A stretch of DNA of 36,100 bases from CAYRVX01 sp964642165 (GTDB lineage Bacteria > Planctomycetota > Phycisphaerae > SM23-33): contig CAZXOC010000036.1 of the NCBI GenBank assembly GCA_964642165.1, forward strand, positions 1-36,100, read 5' to 3'. The notes beneath the pieces were generated by a model. The model searched no databases and was not told the origin of the DNA. It saw only the letters and a program-made list of their open reading frames with translations. Position 1 is the first letter of the stretch. The number at the start of each line of letters is the position of its first letter. A program made the translations under genes and the position numbers. Shown piece after piece: positions 24,698 through 32,972 of this stretch.

Positions 24698-25432
24698 TCA
24701 GCGCTTCCGGCCGACCGTCGCGACGTAGATCGCGAACTGCTCCTCGCCGTCGAGCCCCAGGGCGACGTTCAGCGCGTCGTCGTCGAACGCGGCGATCGCA
24801 CAGCAGCCGCAGCCGATCGACTCGGCCGCGAGGTAGAGGTTCTGGCAGACGTGCCCGGCGTCGAGGTGCAGGTAGCGGTAGCCTCGCTGGCCGTACCGCC
24901 ACGTCATGCGGTAGGGCACGGCCGCCCAGAAGAACGTCGCGGCGCCGGCGGCGACGAACGCCTGCCCGAGGCACGCTTCGGTGAGGGTGGCGGCCAGGCC
25001 GGCATCGGTGGAGACCTGCGCGAGCTTGTGGTCGATCGCCAGGAAGCGGTACAGCCCGGGCGGGAGGCCCTCGACGCGGTTGGCCAGCACGTACGTCTCG
25101 AAGGCATGCCTCGCGCCTGCCGAGGGCACGGTCCGCATCGTGACGTGGCCGGGGATCGCTTCCTTGACGCCCTGGGTGCACCACAGCAGGTAGCTCAGCT
25201 CGCCCAGGGCGATCGGCTCGCGGGCGTACTCGCGCACGCTGCGGCGGCGCTCGATCAGTTCGCCGAGGACGACGGGCGGGGTTCGCACCTCCGCCGGGCG
25301 CGGCAGGTGCGTGACCGCCTGCGCCGGGTCCGGCGGCAGCTCCAGCGGCGGGGCGGGCAGGCCCCTTTGCTGGGCGGAAGGGACCAGGTGCCGATGCCGC
25401 GTCTTGGCCATGAAGTCGCTGCCGATTGCCAT
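24698..25432 (-). CDS. SagB/ThcOx-family FMN-dependent oxidoreductase (244 aa)
   Basis: The N-terminus TRHRHLVPSAQQRGLP..PPLELP is typical of this nitroreductase subfamily. The FMN-phosphate motif RRRSVREY is at 62-69, and HLDAGHVCQNLYLAAESIG and LGLDGEEQFAIYVATVGR near the end are strongly characteristic. The start is supported by AGAGGA 6 bases upstream; a second in-frame Met lies 7 codons in. Family members include azoline dehydrogenases of thiazole/oxazole-modified peptide clusters, but many stand alone with unknown substrates. No cyclodehydratase or precursor peptide is visible here, so a peptide-modification role is not supported. It converges with the HEAT gene and diverges from the alcohol dehydrogenase. 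Confidence 0.92.
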   Translation of the reverse strand: MAIGSDFMAKTRHRHLVPSAQQRGLPAPPLELPPDPAQAVTHLPRPAEVRTPPVVLGELIERRRSVREYAREPIALGELSYLLWCTQGVKEAIPGHVTMRTVPSAGARHAFETYVLANRVEGLPPGLYRFLAIDHKLAQVSTDAGLAATLTEACLGQAFVAAGAATFFWAAVPYRMTWRYGQRGYRYLHLDAGHVCQNLYLAAESIGCGCCAIAAFDDDALNVALGLDGEEQFAIYVATVGRKR

Positions 25433-25729
25433 CTTCCGTCCTCTCCGGGCGTGTGGCGGGCTCGAGCGGCGGCGTCGTGCGCTTCGCCGCGCCGCGCGGC
25501 GGCCGTCCGAACCGTCCTCCACGATGCTACCGCCGACGCCAGGGAGCGAATAGCGCAATCGCAGCCTCGCCGCCAGAACAGGTGCCTTCCGAGCGGCCTT
25601 TCGGTAGAATCGCGGTCCCGAAGCGCGAGGCGCGGCGGGACGATGCCGGCGATCGAGATCCCCCACTGCGGCTGCCTCGACGGGCCGAGACCGCTGATCG
25701 CTGATGGCTTGAAGAGAAGGGACACGACG
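25433..25729. other. 297-base divergent intergenic region (SagB-like / alcohol dehydrogenase)
   Basis: It should hold promoters for both flanking genes. TAGAAT at 25605-25610 is a reasonable -10 box for the plus-strand gene, but no matching -35 box lies 16-18 bases upstream. An in-frame ATG at 25643 would extend the dehydrogenase by 29 residues, which family alignment does not support. No RNA gene was seen. Confidence 0.45.
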
Positions 25730-26791
25730 ATGGCAACGATGCAGGGCGTGTATCTGCCGGGCAACAGCACGGTTGAGATCAAGGAGGCGCCGGTGCCGGA
25801 GCCGGGGCCGGGGCAGGTGCTGGTGAGGATGAAGGCCTCGAGCATCTGCGGCAGCGACATCCGCGCGATCTACCGCGAGCACCTCGGCAAGGGCCCCGAG
25901 GCCTACCAGAACGTCATCGCCGGGCACGAGCCGTGCGGGCAGATCGAGAAGGTCGGCCCGAACTGCAAGCGCTACCGGGAAGGCGATCGCGTCGTGCTCT
26001 ACCACATCAGCGGGTGCGGGTGCTGCGAGGACTGCAAGCACGGGTACATGATCTCGTGCACGAGCCCGAAGCGCGCCGCCTACGGCTGGCAGCGCGACGG
26101 CGGGCACGCCGCCTACCTGCTGGCCGAGGAGAACACCTGCGTCAAGCTGCCCGACAGCCTCAGCTACGTCGACGGGGCGCTGTGCGCCTGCGGGTTCGGC
26201 ACGGCCTACGAGGCCCTGCGCCGCGCGGGCGTCAGCGGGCGGGACCGCGTGCTGGTCACGGGGCTCGGGCCGGTCGGCCTGGCCGCCGCCATGCTCGCCA
26301 AGGCCATGGGCGCCCGCGTGGTCGCCGGGACGGAGCTCACCGAGGGCCGCCGCCGGCTGGCCGAGGAGCTCGGCCTGGTCGAGAACGTCCTCGACGCCGC
26401 TGGCGATCCCTACGGGAAGGTCATGGACCTCACGGGCGGAAAGGGCTGCGAGGTGGCCATCGACTGCTCAGCCGCCCCGCCGGCGCGCCTGCTGGCCCTG
26501 CGGTGCACCCGGCAGTGGGGCCGCTGCATCTACGTCGGCGAGGGCAACGACGTCCGGTTCGACGTCTCGCCGATGCTGATCCACCCGCAGATCACCCTCT
26601 ACGGTTCGTGGGTCACCAGCCTCTACCACCTCGAGGAGCTGGTCGAGCTGCTCGACCGCTGGGGCATCCGCCCGGACGTCACCTGCACGGAGCGCCTGCC
26701 GCTAGAAGAAGCCGCCGAGGCCTACGACCGCGCCGACAAGGCCCAGACCGGCAAGGTCGCCATCTGCTTCGACGAGGTGCTGGAGGCATAG
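25730..26791 (+). CDS. Zinc-dependent medium-chain alcohol dehydrogenase (353 aa)
   Basis: This is a medium-chain dehydrogenase/reductase that would oxidise an alcohol or polyol with NAD(P) in the cytoplasm. The catalytic zinc ligands are C40 (SICGSD), H66 and E67 (AGHE). The structural zinc site has the standard spacing C96-x2-C99-x2-C102-x7-C110, and the Rossmann motif GLGPVGL follows at about 180. The length is normal. ATG 25730 has AGAAGGGA upstream; M4 is an alternative. Substrate specificity (sorbitol, threonine, galactitol or other) cannot be read from the sequence. It probably forms a single-gene unit: SagB-like diverges upstream and a hairpin follows the stop. Confidence 0.95.
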   Translation: MATMQGVYLPGNSTVEIKEAPVPEPGPGQVLVRMKASSICGSDIRAIYREHLGKGPEAYQNVIAGHEPCGQIEKVGPNCKRYREGDRVVLYHISGCGCCEDCKHGYMISCTSPKRAAYGWQRDGGHAAYLLAEENTCVKLPDSLSYVDGALCACGFGTAYEALRRAGVSGRDRVLVTGLGPVGLAAAMLAKAMGARVVAGTELTEGRRRLAEELGLVENVLDAAGDPYGKVMDLTGGKGCEVAIDCSAAPPARLLALRCTRQWGRCIYVGEGNDVRFDVSPMLIHPQITLYGSWVTSLYHLEELVELLDRWGIRPDVTCTERLPLEEAAEAYDRADKAQTGKVAICFDEVLEA

Positions 26792-26803
26792 CCGCCGGGG
26801 CCG

Positions 26804-26820
26804 CCCGCCGGACCGGCGGG
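26804..26820 (+). terminator. Hairpin after the alcohol dehydrogenase
   Basis: CCCGCCG (26804-26810) pairs perfectly with CGGCGGG (26814-26820) around a GAC loop, 12 bases after the stop codon. There is no T-run, so it may only pause transcription or stabilise the 3' end. Short GC-only stems are common at this base composition. Confidence 0.35.
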
Positions 26821-26886
26821 GCCGAGCCCACGGGCGGACTGCGCACGGCGAGCCCGTTGGCCCCGCGGTGATGGTAGGATAGGCGC

Positions 26887-29469
26887 ATGCGCGTGGCTCC
26901 TCGATTCGGCGCTTCGGTTCGTGCCGCCGCGGTCGTGGCGAGCCTGGCGTGCCTGTTCGCTGGCGGCGCCGGGGCGGACGAGTCGGCGCTCGAGCCCGTG
27001 CGGCTCGACCTGGACGCCGAATGGCGCGACCAGTTCGAGGAGCTCCAGCAGCGCATTGCCGCCAAGAGGGAAGCGCGGGCCGACCCCAAGAGCACCCGGC
27101 GCAGGCTTCTCGCGCGCATCGAGGCCGAGGCCTTTCGCGCCGAGGCCCTGATCCACGAGCAGGACCGCGACCCGGCCGACGTGGTGCTGCGCCAGGTGGC
27201 CGCGCTGCTCGGGCACCTGGAGACGAAGGCGGCGGGCCGCGCCCTGGTCCGCCTGCGACGGCGCCTGCGATCCCTCCAGGCGGACTCGGCGGCAATCCCG
27301 TCCGGCGACGGCGGCCGTCGCTGCGAGCTCTACGCCGCGGCATGCCGGCTGCGGCGCGACGTGGCGCTGAGGAACCCCCTTCTGGACTTCGACAGGATCC
27401 TGTTCGTCAAGCGCCACCGCTCGAAGGCCGACCACATGTGCGACCAGTACTTCGGCTTCCACGCCAGGCCGGGCGGCGGGGTGTACGTCCTGCACGGCGC
27501 GTTCGGGCGGAAGCCGAAGCTCCGGGACGTTCTGGCCCGTTCGGCCGTTACCAACGGGCGGCTGAAGGGCAGGGAGCTGAAGCCCGGCGGCTTCCTCTCG
27601 CCGGAGCTGTCCTTCGACGCGAAGACCATCCTCTTCGCCTACACGGAGGCGGGCCCGAGGTCGCTGTACAGGAACCACGACGGCGGCTGGGGTCGGCCCG
27701 AAAGCTGCTACCACGTCTTCCGCGTCAACACCGATGGCACGGGCCTCAGGCAGCTGACCGACGGCGGCTGGAACGACTTCGATCCCTGCGTCCTGCCCAA
27801 CGGCCGCATCGTGTTCATCTCCGAGCGCCGCGGAGGGTTCGGCCGCTGCCACGGGCGGAGACACGTGCCCACCTACACGCTGCACACGATGGCCGACGAC
27901 GGCAGCGACCTCGTGCCGTTGAGCTACCACGAGACGAACGAATGGCACCCCAGCGTCGCGCACGACGGCACGATCGTCTACACGCGGTGGGATTACGTGG
28001 ACCGCGGCTCGAACGAGGCCCATCACCCGTGGGTCGTGATGCCCGACGGGCGCAACCCGCGGGCGCTGCACGGGAACTACAAGTTCGAGGGCAAGGTCTG
28101 GCCGTCCCGGGCGCGGATGGAGCTGGACTACCGCTCGGTGCCCGGCTCGAGGCTGTTCGTGGCCACGGCCGCCGGCCACCATGGCCAGGCCTACGGCTCC
28201 CTCATCCTGCTCGACCCGGCGCGGGAGGAGATGGAGACGGAGAGTCAGCTCCGGCGTCTCACACCCGACGTTCCGTGGCCCGAGAACGAGTCGCCCTGGC
28301 GCGAGGCCTACGGCACGGCCTGGCCGCTGAGCGAGGACTTCCACCTCTGCGTCTACGCGCGGGCGCCCAGCCGGGAGGCCCTGCGAGCCGCGCGCAGGGC
28401 CCGCCAGGACGGGCCGCCCTTCCCTCCGTACAAGCTCTACCTGCTCGATAGCTTCGGCAACAAGGTCCTGCTGTATGCGGATCCGGCCATCGGCTGCCTG
28501 GGGCCCATTCCGCTCCGGCCGCGGCCCGTGCCGCCCGTCCTGCCGCACTTCACCGACGTCGGCAGGCCGCGGGCGCAAGGGGCGAAGACCGGCCCCCCCG
28601 CCGCCGCGGGTCCGGCGAGGCCGCCGAACGCCACCGGCCCGTACGGCGAGCCGCTGGCGACGGCGCGCGGGGCGACGGGGACTTTCGCCTGCATCAGCGT
28701 GTACGACGGGCTGCTGCCGTGGCCCGAGGGGACGAGAATCCAGTCCCTGCGAATCGTGCAGGTGTACCCCTTCGCCATCGCCCACGGCAACTTCGTCGGG
28801 TGCATCAACATGTCGATGGCCCGCAGCGTGCTCGGGACCGTGCCGGTCGAGGCCGACGGCAGCGTGCACTTCGAGGCCCCGGCGGGCAAGGTGCTCTACT
28901 TCCAGGCACTGGACGAGAATCGCATGGCGGTGCAGTCCATGAAGTCGGCGGCCTACGTCGCGCCCGGCGAGCGTCTCGTCTGCCAGGGGTGCCACGAGCG
29001 GCGCTACCGCGCGCCGCGCCCGCCTGCGCGGGTGCCGCTGGCGCTGCGCCGCGGCCCGTCGCGGATCGCCCCCGAGCTGCCCGAGGCGCAGCCCATCACG
29101 TTCCCGCGACTCGTCCAGCCCGTGCTCGACCGCCACTGCGCGCCCTGCCACCGGAAGCGCGACAAGGCGCCCGACCTGACCACCCGACCGGCCCGCGCGG
29201 ACCGGCCCCTGGGGCCCCCGGCCTCCTACAGCCACCTCGTGCCCCACGTATGGGGGCCGAGGGGCTCGCGGAGCGTCCCGGGCAAGGTCGGCGCGCGCCA
29301 TTCCAGGCTCTACCGCATGCTCGCCGGCGACCACCACGGGCTGAAGCTGCCCCGGAAGGACCTCCATCGCATCGCCCTGTGGATCGACTGCAACTCGAAC
29401 CTCTTCGGCGCGTACCGCGACCGCGAGGCCCAACTGGCCGGCAAGGCGGTCCGGCCGCTCGTGGAATAG
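26887..29469 (+). CDS. HzsA-related secreted dihaem protein (860 aa)
   Basis: The protein resembles the alpha subunit of hydrazine synthase. A signal peptide (1 to about 30, ending GAGA) and a helical N-terminal segment precede a beta-propeller-like middle with PD40-type strands (FLSPELSFDAKTILFAY, CVLPNGRIVFISE, PSVAHDGTIVYTRWD). A cytochrome c-like C-terminal half has two haem sites: CQGCH (699-703) and CAPCH (751-755). Y707 lies four residues after H703, matching the CxxCHxxxY pattern of the synthase active-site haem. C321 in RGGFGRC is a candidate zinc ligand. HzsA-related proteins are widespread in non-anammox planctomycetes with unknown function. No HzsB/C-like genes adjoin it, so hydrazine synthesis is not implied. 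A periplasmic redox role is inferred. AGGA and a TAGGAT box both lie just before the start. Confidence 0.9.
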   Translation: MRVAPRFGASVRAAAVVASLACLFAGGAGADESALEPVRLDLDAEWRDQFEELQQRIAAKREARADPKSTRRRLLARIEAEAFRAEALIHEQDRDPADVVLRQVAALLGHLETKAAGRALVRLRRRLRSLQADSAAIPSGDGGRRCELYAAACRLRRDVALRNPLLDFDRILFVKRHRSKADHMCDQYFGFHARPGGGVYVLHGAFGRKPKLRDVLARSAVTNGRLKGRELKPGGFLSPELSFDAKTILFAYTEAGPRSLYRNHDGGWGRPESCYHVFRVNTDGTGLRQLTDGGWNDFDPCVLPNGRIVFISERRGGFGRCHGRRHVPTYTLHTMADDGSDLVPLSYHETNEWHPSVAHDGTIVYTRWDYVDRGSNEAHHPWVVMPDGRNPRALHGNYKFEGKVWPSRARMELDYRSVPGSRLFVATAAGHHGQAYGSLILLDPAREEMETESQLRRLTPDVPWPENESPWREAYGTAWPLSEDFHLCVYARAPSREALRAARRARQDGPPFPPYKLYLLDSFGNKVLLYADPAIGCLGPIPLRPRPVPPVLPHFTDVGRPRAQGAKTGPPAAAGPARPPNATGPYGEPLATARGATGTFACISVYDGLLPWPEGTRIQSLRIVQVYPFAIAHGNFVGCINMSMARSVLGTVPVEADGSVHFEAPAGKVLYFQALDENRMAVQSMKSAAYVAPGERLVCQGCHERRYRAPRPPARVPLALRRGPSRIAPELPEAQPITFPRLVQPVLDRHCAPCHRKRDKAPDLTTRPARADRPLGPPASYSHLVPHVWGPRGSRSVPGKVGARHSRLYRMLAGDHHGLKLPRKDLHRIALWIDCNSNLFGAYRDREAQLAGKAVRPLVE

Positions 29470-29780
29470 CGCCGAGGAGGCAAGCCGCGGGACGCAGAGA
29501 GACATCGACGGCCGCAAACCCCCGAATCGCATCCGCCGGGAGGCCCGCGCAGCCGCGCCAGTGAGGGCGCCCCGGAGCTCGGCGACTCACTCGGGGGCCT
29601 GCACGTGACCTCCGGGACACCGCTGACGGCCGCCTTCTCGATCACGACGCGGATGTAACTGCCGGAGCCCTTCGAGCGTACTACGCACGGGGGGACGATG
29701 GATTCGCCGCGGCCGATGCCACGCCCGGGGCGGCCGCAGGCGTGACGAACGCCCCGAGCCCGGAAAGGAAGGACGGCCAC
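29470..29780. other. 311-base intergenic region after the HzsA-related gene
   Basis: No gene, RNA or clear terminator was found. GTGAG/CTCAC arms around 29560-29592 could form only a weak stem. A short minus-strand stretch at about 29587-29680 reads protein-like (SYIRVVIEKAAVSGVPEV) but has no start and lies in an open antisense frame. It could be a remnant or chance. The promoter of the DUF3352-like operon should lie here but was not recognised. Confidence 0.45.
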
Positions 29781-31553
29781 ATGCTCCGGAGACGATTGCT
29801 TCTGCTGGTTCTCTCCGTGTTGATCCCATCGGCAACGGCCCGGGCCGAGGACCCCCTGCCGGCTGCGGAGGAGTGGATCCCCCGTCAGGCGCTGATCGTG
29901 CTCAGCGTGCGCAAGCCGAAGGCCCTGTTGGACCTGGCCCTGCGGCCGGCGTTGATCAAGGCGGTGGAGTCATCGCCGGTGTACAAGGCCCAGAGTGCCA
30001 GCGTGGGGTTCCGGCAGTTCCGGAGCGTGGTCAAGTCGCTCGAGCGTCGCCTCGAGGCGGACTGGCAGAGCCTCCTCCGCAGGCTGGTGGGGGGCGGGGC
30101 AACATGGGCCGTCGGTCCCAACAACGGCAACCTGCTCATCGTGGACTCCCTCGACGCCGAGGCCCCCAGGGGGCTGCACGAGCTGCTCCTGTCGTTCGCC
30201 CGGGCCGGCGCCGAGAGCCGCGGGCAGCCGGACAGCGTCCGCCCGACGAAGGTCGGCGACGTGACCACGTGGAGCCTGGGGCCCAACGAGGCCCATGCGA
30301 TCATCGGCAACCGGCTGGTGATCGCGAACGGGCCGAAGGTCCTCAAGGCCGCCCTGGGCCTCCGCGGCGCGTCCAGGGGCAGGAGTGTGGCAGCCCTGCC
30401 GGCCTATCGGCAGGCCAGGAAGGCCGCCGGTGCCGATGCCGCGGCCATGCTCTACGCCAACACCGCCGTTCTGAAACACGCGCCGAACGTGGCGAAAGCG
30501 CTCGCCGGAGAGAACAACCCCCTGGTGTCGCTGCTGGCGGCCCCGGTCACCGAGGCCCTCCGCAGATCGACCTGGCTGGCCCTGGCGCTGAAGGTCGATG
30601 GCGATACGCTCGTCCTGGACGCGGTCTCCGACGGGACGATCGCCCCGTCCGGTGCGGCGAGATTCGCCGTGCCCGCCCGAGCCGGCGACGGGGCCTCGCC
30701 CAATCTCACCGTGCCCCGGCGGATCGCCGCGATGAGCCTGCACCGCGACCTGCGAGGGTTCTACGCCGCGAAGGACGAGCTGTTCCCCGAGCGAACGTCG
30801 GGGCTGATCTTCTTCGAGAACATGATGGGGATCTTCTTCACCGGCCGCGACCTCACCGAAGAGGTCCTCGCCGAGACCGGCCCGAAGATCCGGCTGGTCG
30901 TGGCGGAGCAGAAGTACGACCCGGCGATCGGCACGCCCGCGGCCCAGTTCCCTGCCTTCGCCGTCGTCTTCGCGCTCAAGGACCCCGCGAAGTTCTCCCT
31001 GGTCGTCGAGGAGGCCTGGCAGAAGGCGGTCGGTCTCATCAACTTCACCCGGGGCCAGAAGGCCGAGCCCGGCTTGATCATCGATCGCCCCGTCCACCGC
31101 GGCACGAAGTACACGGTGGCCTGCTTCACTCCCTCGGAGGAAGGGGACAAGAAGGCCATCGACACGCGATTCAACTTCCGACCCGCGCTGGCCATGCCGG
31201 GCAACCACCTGATCCTCAGCTCCACGGACGGACTGGCGGAGGACATCATGGATGCCCTGAGCAGGGAGACCTCCCATCCCCCCAAGCCGCGGGCCGGCGT
31301 GCACAGCCTGGTAGAGATCGACGGTGCCCAACTGGCCTCGATCCTCGCCGCGAACCGCGAGAACCTGATCCGCCAGAACATGGTCGACAAGGGGAGCACG
31401 CGCAAGCAGGCCGAATCCGAAGTGGGCCTGTTGCTGGGCCTCGCGAAGCACGTCTCGCGCGTGGCGCTGGCGGTCGGTGCCGACAAGGGCCGATCGAGAG
31501 CGTCTCTCCACGTCCATCTCGCCCTGCCGTCCGGCGACCGCGGAGGCAAGTGA
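29781..31553 (+). CDS. Secreted DUF3352-like protein (590 aa)
   Basis: ATG 29781, preceded by AAGGAAGGA, begins a clear signal peptide (MLRRRLLLLVLSVLIPSA, cleaved after ARA). An in-frame ATG 13 codons upstream lacks a ribosome site. The mature chain has the pattern of planctomycete DUF3352-type proteins: an opening segment on the protein acting as a quantity (WIPRQALIVLSVRKPKAL) and repeated alpha/beta units such as RLVIANGPKVLKAAL and HLILSSTDGLAEDIM. No catalytic motif was found. It is the first gene of a three-gene operon, and its stop overlaps the DUF1800 start by one base (TGATG). It may be an extracytoplasmic binding or quality-control protein; function unknown. Confidence 0.72.
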   Translation: MLRRRLLLLVLSVLIPSATARAEDPLPAAEEWIPRQALIVLSVRKPKALLDLALRPALIKAVESSPVYKAQSASVGFRQFRSVVKSLERRLEADWQSLLRRLVGGGATWAVGPNNGNLLIVDSLDAEAPRGLHELLLSFARAGAESRGQPDSVRPTKVGDVTTWSLGPNEAHAIIGNRLVIANGPKVLKAALGLRGASRGRSVAALPAYRQARKAAGADAAAMLYANTAVLKHAPNVAKALAGENNPLVSLLAAPVTEALRRSTWLALALKVDGDTLVLDAVSDGTIAPSGAARFAVPARAGDGASPNLTVPRRIAAMSLHRDLRGFYAAKDELFPERTSGLIFFENMMGIFFTGRDLTEEVLAETGPKIRLVVAEQKYDPAIGTPAAQFPAFAVVFALKDPAKFSLVVEEAWQKAVGLINFTRGQKAEPGLIIDRPVHRGTKYTVACFTPSEEGDKKAIDTRFNFRPALAMPGNHLILSSTDGLAEDIMDALSRETSHPPKPRAGVHSLVEIDGAQLASILAANRENLIRQNMVDKGSTRKQAESEVGLLLGLAKHVSRVALAVGADKGRSRASLHVHLALPSGDRGGK

Positions 31554-32956
31554 TGCCCGAACGAACCCGAACCCCGTCCCGTCCGGCGCCGGCGGCCGGC
31601 GCGAAGCGCGACGTGAACGCCGACCGCGCGTGGGCCCCGTACGAAGGCTCGGCGCGACGTCCGTGGAACCTGGCGCGAGCGGCGCACCTGCATCGCCGTG
31701 CGGGATTCGGCGCGACGTGGGGCGAGCTCCGGCAGGCGTTGGGCGCGGGCCCGCAACGAACCGTCGATCGGCTGCTTCGGCCGGAAGCCGACGTCGCCGC
31801 CTTCAACCGAACGTACGACAGCTACGAGAAGGCGGTGGCCTCGTCCTCCTCGGCCGAGTCGCTGCGGGCCTGGTGGCTGCGGCGAATGATCCGGACGCCG
31901 CACCCGCTGCTGGAGAAGCTGACGCTCTTCTGGCATGACTTCTTCGCCGCCAGCGCCGCCCGTGTCCCCGGCGCTTCGCTGATGCAGCGGCATGTCGGCC
32001 TGCTGCGGGCCGGGGCGCTCGGTCATTTCCCCACGCTGATGGCCAGGATCGCCCGCGACCCGGCGATGCTCCTGTCGCTGGGGGCCGAGGCGAACCGGAA
32101 GGCCCGCCCCAACGACCACTTCGCCCGCCAGTTGCTCCATCGATACACCGTCGGTCCGGGGAGCTGCTCGGACAGGGACGTTCGCGAGGCGGCCCGGGCC
32201 ATGACCGGGTGGTTCGTGCTCCGTGGGCGGCTCCGCTACTTCGCGCGCGAGCACGACGACGGCCCCAAGACGATTCTCGGCAAGACGGGCACGTTCAACG
32301 CCGAGGACGTCGTGAGCATCGCGGCGGGGCATCCGGCCACCGCCCGCCACGTGGTGCGGAGGCTCTATCGCTGGTTCATCAGCGAGGCCGACGAGCCGGA
32401 CGACACGCTGCTGGCGCCGCTGATCCGGTCGTTCGCCGGGGACTTCGACGTGGCCCGACTCGTCGCCGCGATGCTGCGGAGCAACCTGTTCTTCTCCCCC
32501 AAGGCGCTGCGTCGACGGATCAAGCGGCCGGTTGAGTTCGCGGTCGGCATCGTCCGCGGCCTCGAGGCGACGGTGGGCACGACCCGGCTGGCCGAGGATC
32601 TGGCCGCGCTGGGCGAGAACCTGTACTTCCCGCCCACCGCAAGCGGTTGGGAGGGCGGTCGGTACTGGCTCAACCACGCCACCCTCATCGGCCGAAGCAA
32701 CCTGGCCGCCTCCCTCCTCGCCGCTTCGGGCCCGTACGAAGGGAAGCTCGATCCGGCGGCCGTCGCGCGGCGCCATGGTCACGCGGACGCCCAAGCGGGC
32801 GGGAGGTTCCTCGCGAACCTGTTCCTCCAGCCCGAGGCGACCGACGGCACGTGCCGGAGGCTGTGGAAGGGCGTGCCGCCCGGCGGCGGCCTGCCGGATC
32901 GCTTGCGGACGTTCGCCCGCCGGGTCGTCACGCAGCCCGAGTTCCATCTGGCGTAG
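31553..32956 (+). CDS. DUF1800 domain-containing protein (467 aa)
   Basis: The start at 31553 shares one base with the upstream stop (TGATG) and follows GGAGG by a short spacer. Typical DUF1800 motifs are present: AAHLHRRAGFG near residue 43, LTLFWHDFFA, ARQLLHRYTVG, then RDVREAARAMTGW, and RRLYRWFIS. No signal peptide is evident in the first 40 residues. DUF1800 genes are almost always followed by a DUF1501 gene, as here. The pair is thought to act together in export or at the envelope, but no reaction is known. The family call is secure. Confidence 0.94.
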   Translation: MPERTRTPSRPAPAAGAKRDVNADRAWAPYEGSARRPWNLARAAHLHRRAGFGATWGELRQALGAGPQRTVDRLLRPEADVAAFNRTYDSYEKAVASSSSAESLRAWWLRRMIRTPHPLLEKLTLFWHDFFAASAARVPGASLMQRHVGLLRAGALGHFPTLMARIARDPAMLLSLGAEANRKARPNDHFARQLLHRYTVGPGSCSDRDVREAARAMTGWFVLRGRLRYFAREHDDGPKTILGKTGTFNAEDVVSIAAGHPATARHVVRRLYRWFISEADEPDDTLLAPLIRSFAGDFDVARLVAAMLRSNLFFSPKALRRRIKRPVEFAVGIVRGLEATVGTTRLAEDLAALGENLYFPPTASGWEGGRYWLNHATLIGRSNLAASLLAASGPYEGKLDPAAVARRHGHADAQAGGRFLANLFLQPEATDGTCRRLWKGVPPGGGLPDRLRTFARRVVTQPEFHLA

Positions 32957-32972
32957 TCTCCGGAGAACCGAC

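Noticed and set aside
24698..25432. A thiazole/oxazole-modified peptide cluster around the SagB-like gene
   Set aside because: No cyclodehydratase, YcaO protein, transporter or short Cys/Ser-rich precursor was found nearby.
25605..25610. TAGAAT as a promoter of the alcohol dehydrogenase
   Set aside because: No -35 box at the right distance; kept only as a remark in the intergenic entry.
24698..26107. A 469-codon extension of the SagB-like gene upstream of 25432
   Set aside because: The extra 225 residues cross the divergent promoter region and overlap the dehydrogenase gene; the family N-terminus begins near MAIGSDFMAKTRHRH with a good ribosome site.
26887..29469. Anammox hydrazine synthase operon
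   Set aside because: Only an alpha-subunit-like protein is present; HzsA relatives are common in planctomycetes without anammox metabolism.
29587..29680. Protein-like minus-strand stretch after the HzsA-related gene
   Set aside because: No start codon or ribosome site, no recognised family, and the frame is open through the antisense of a real gene.
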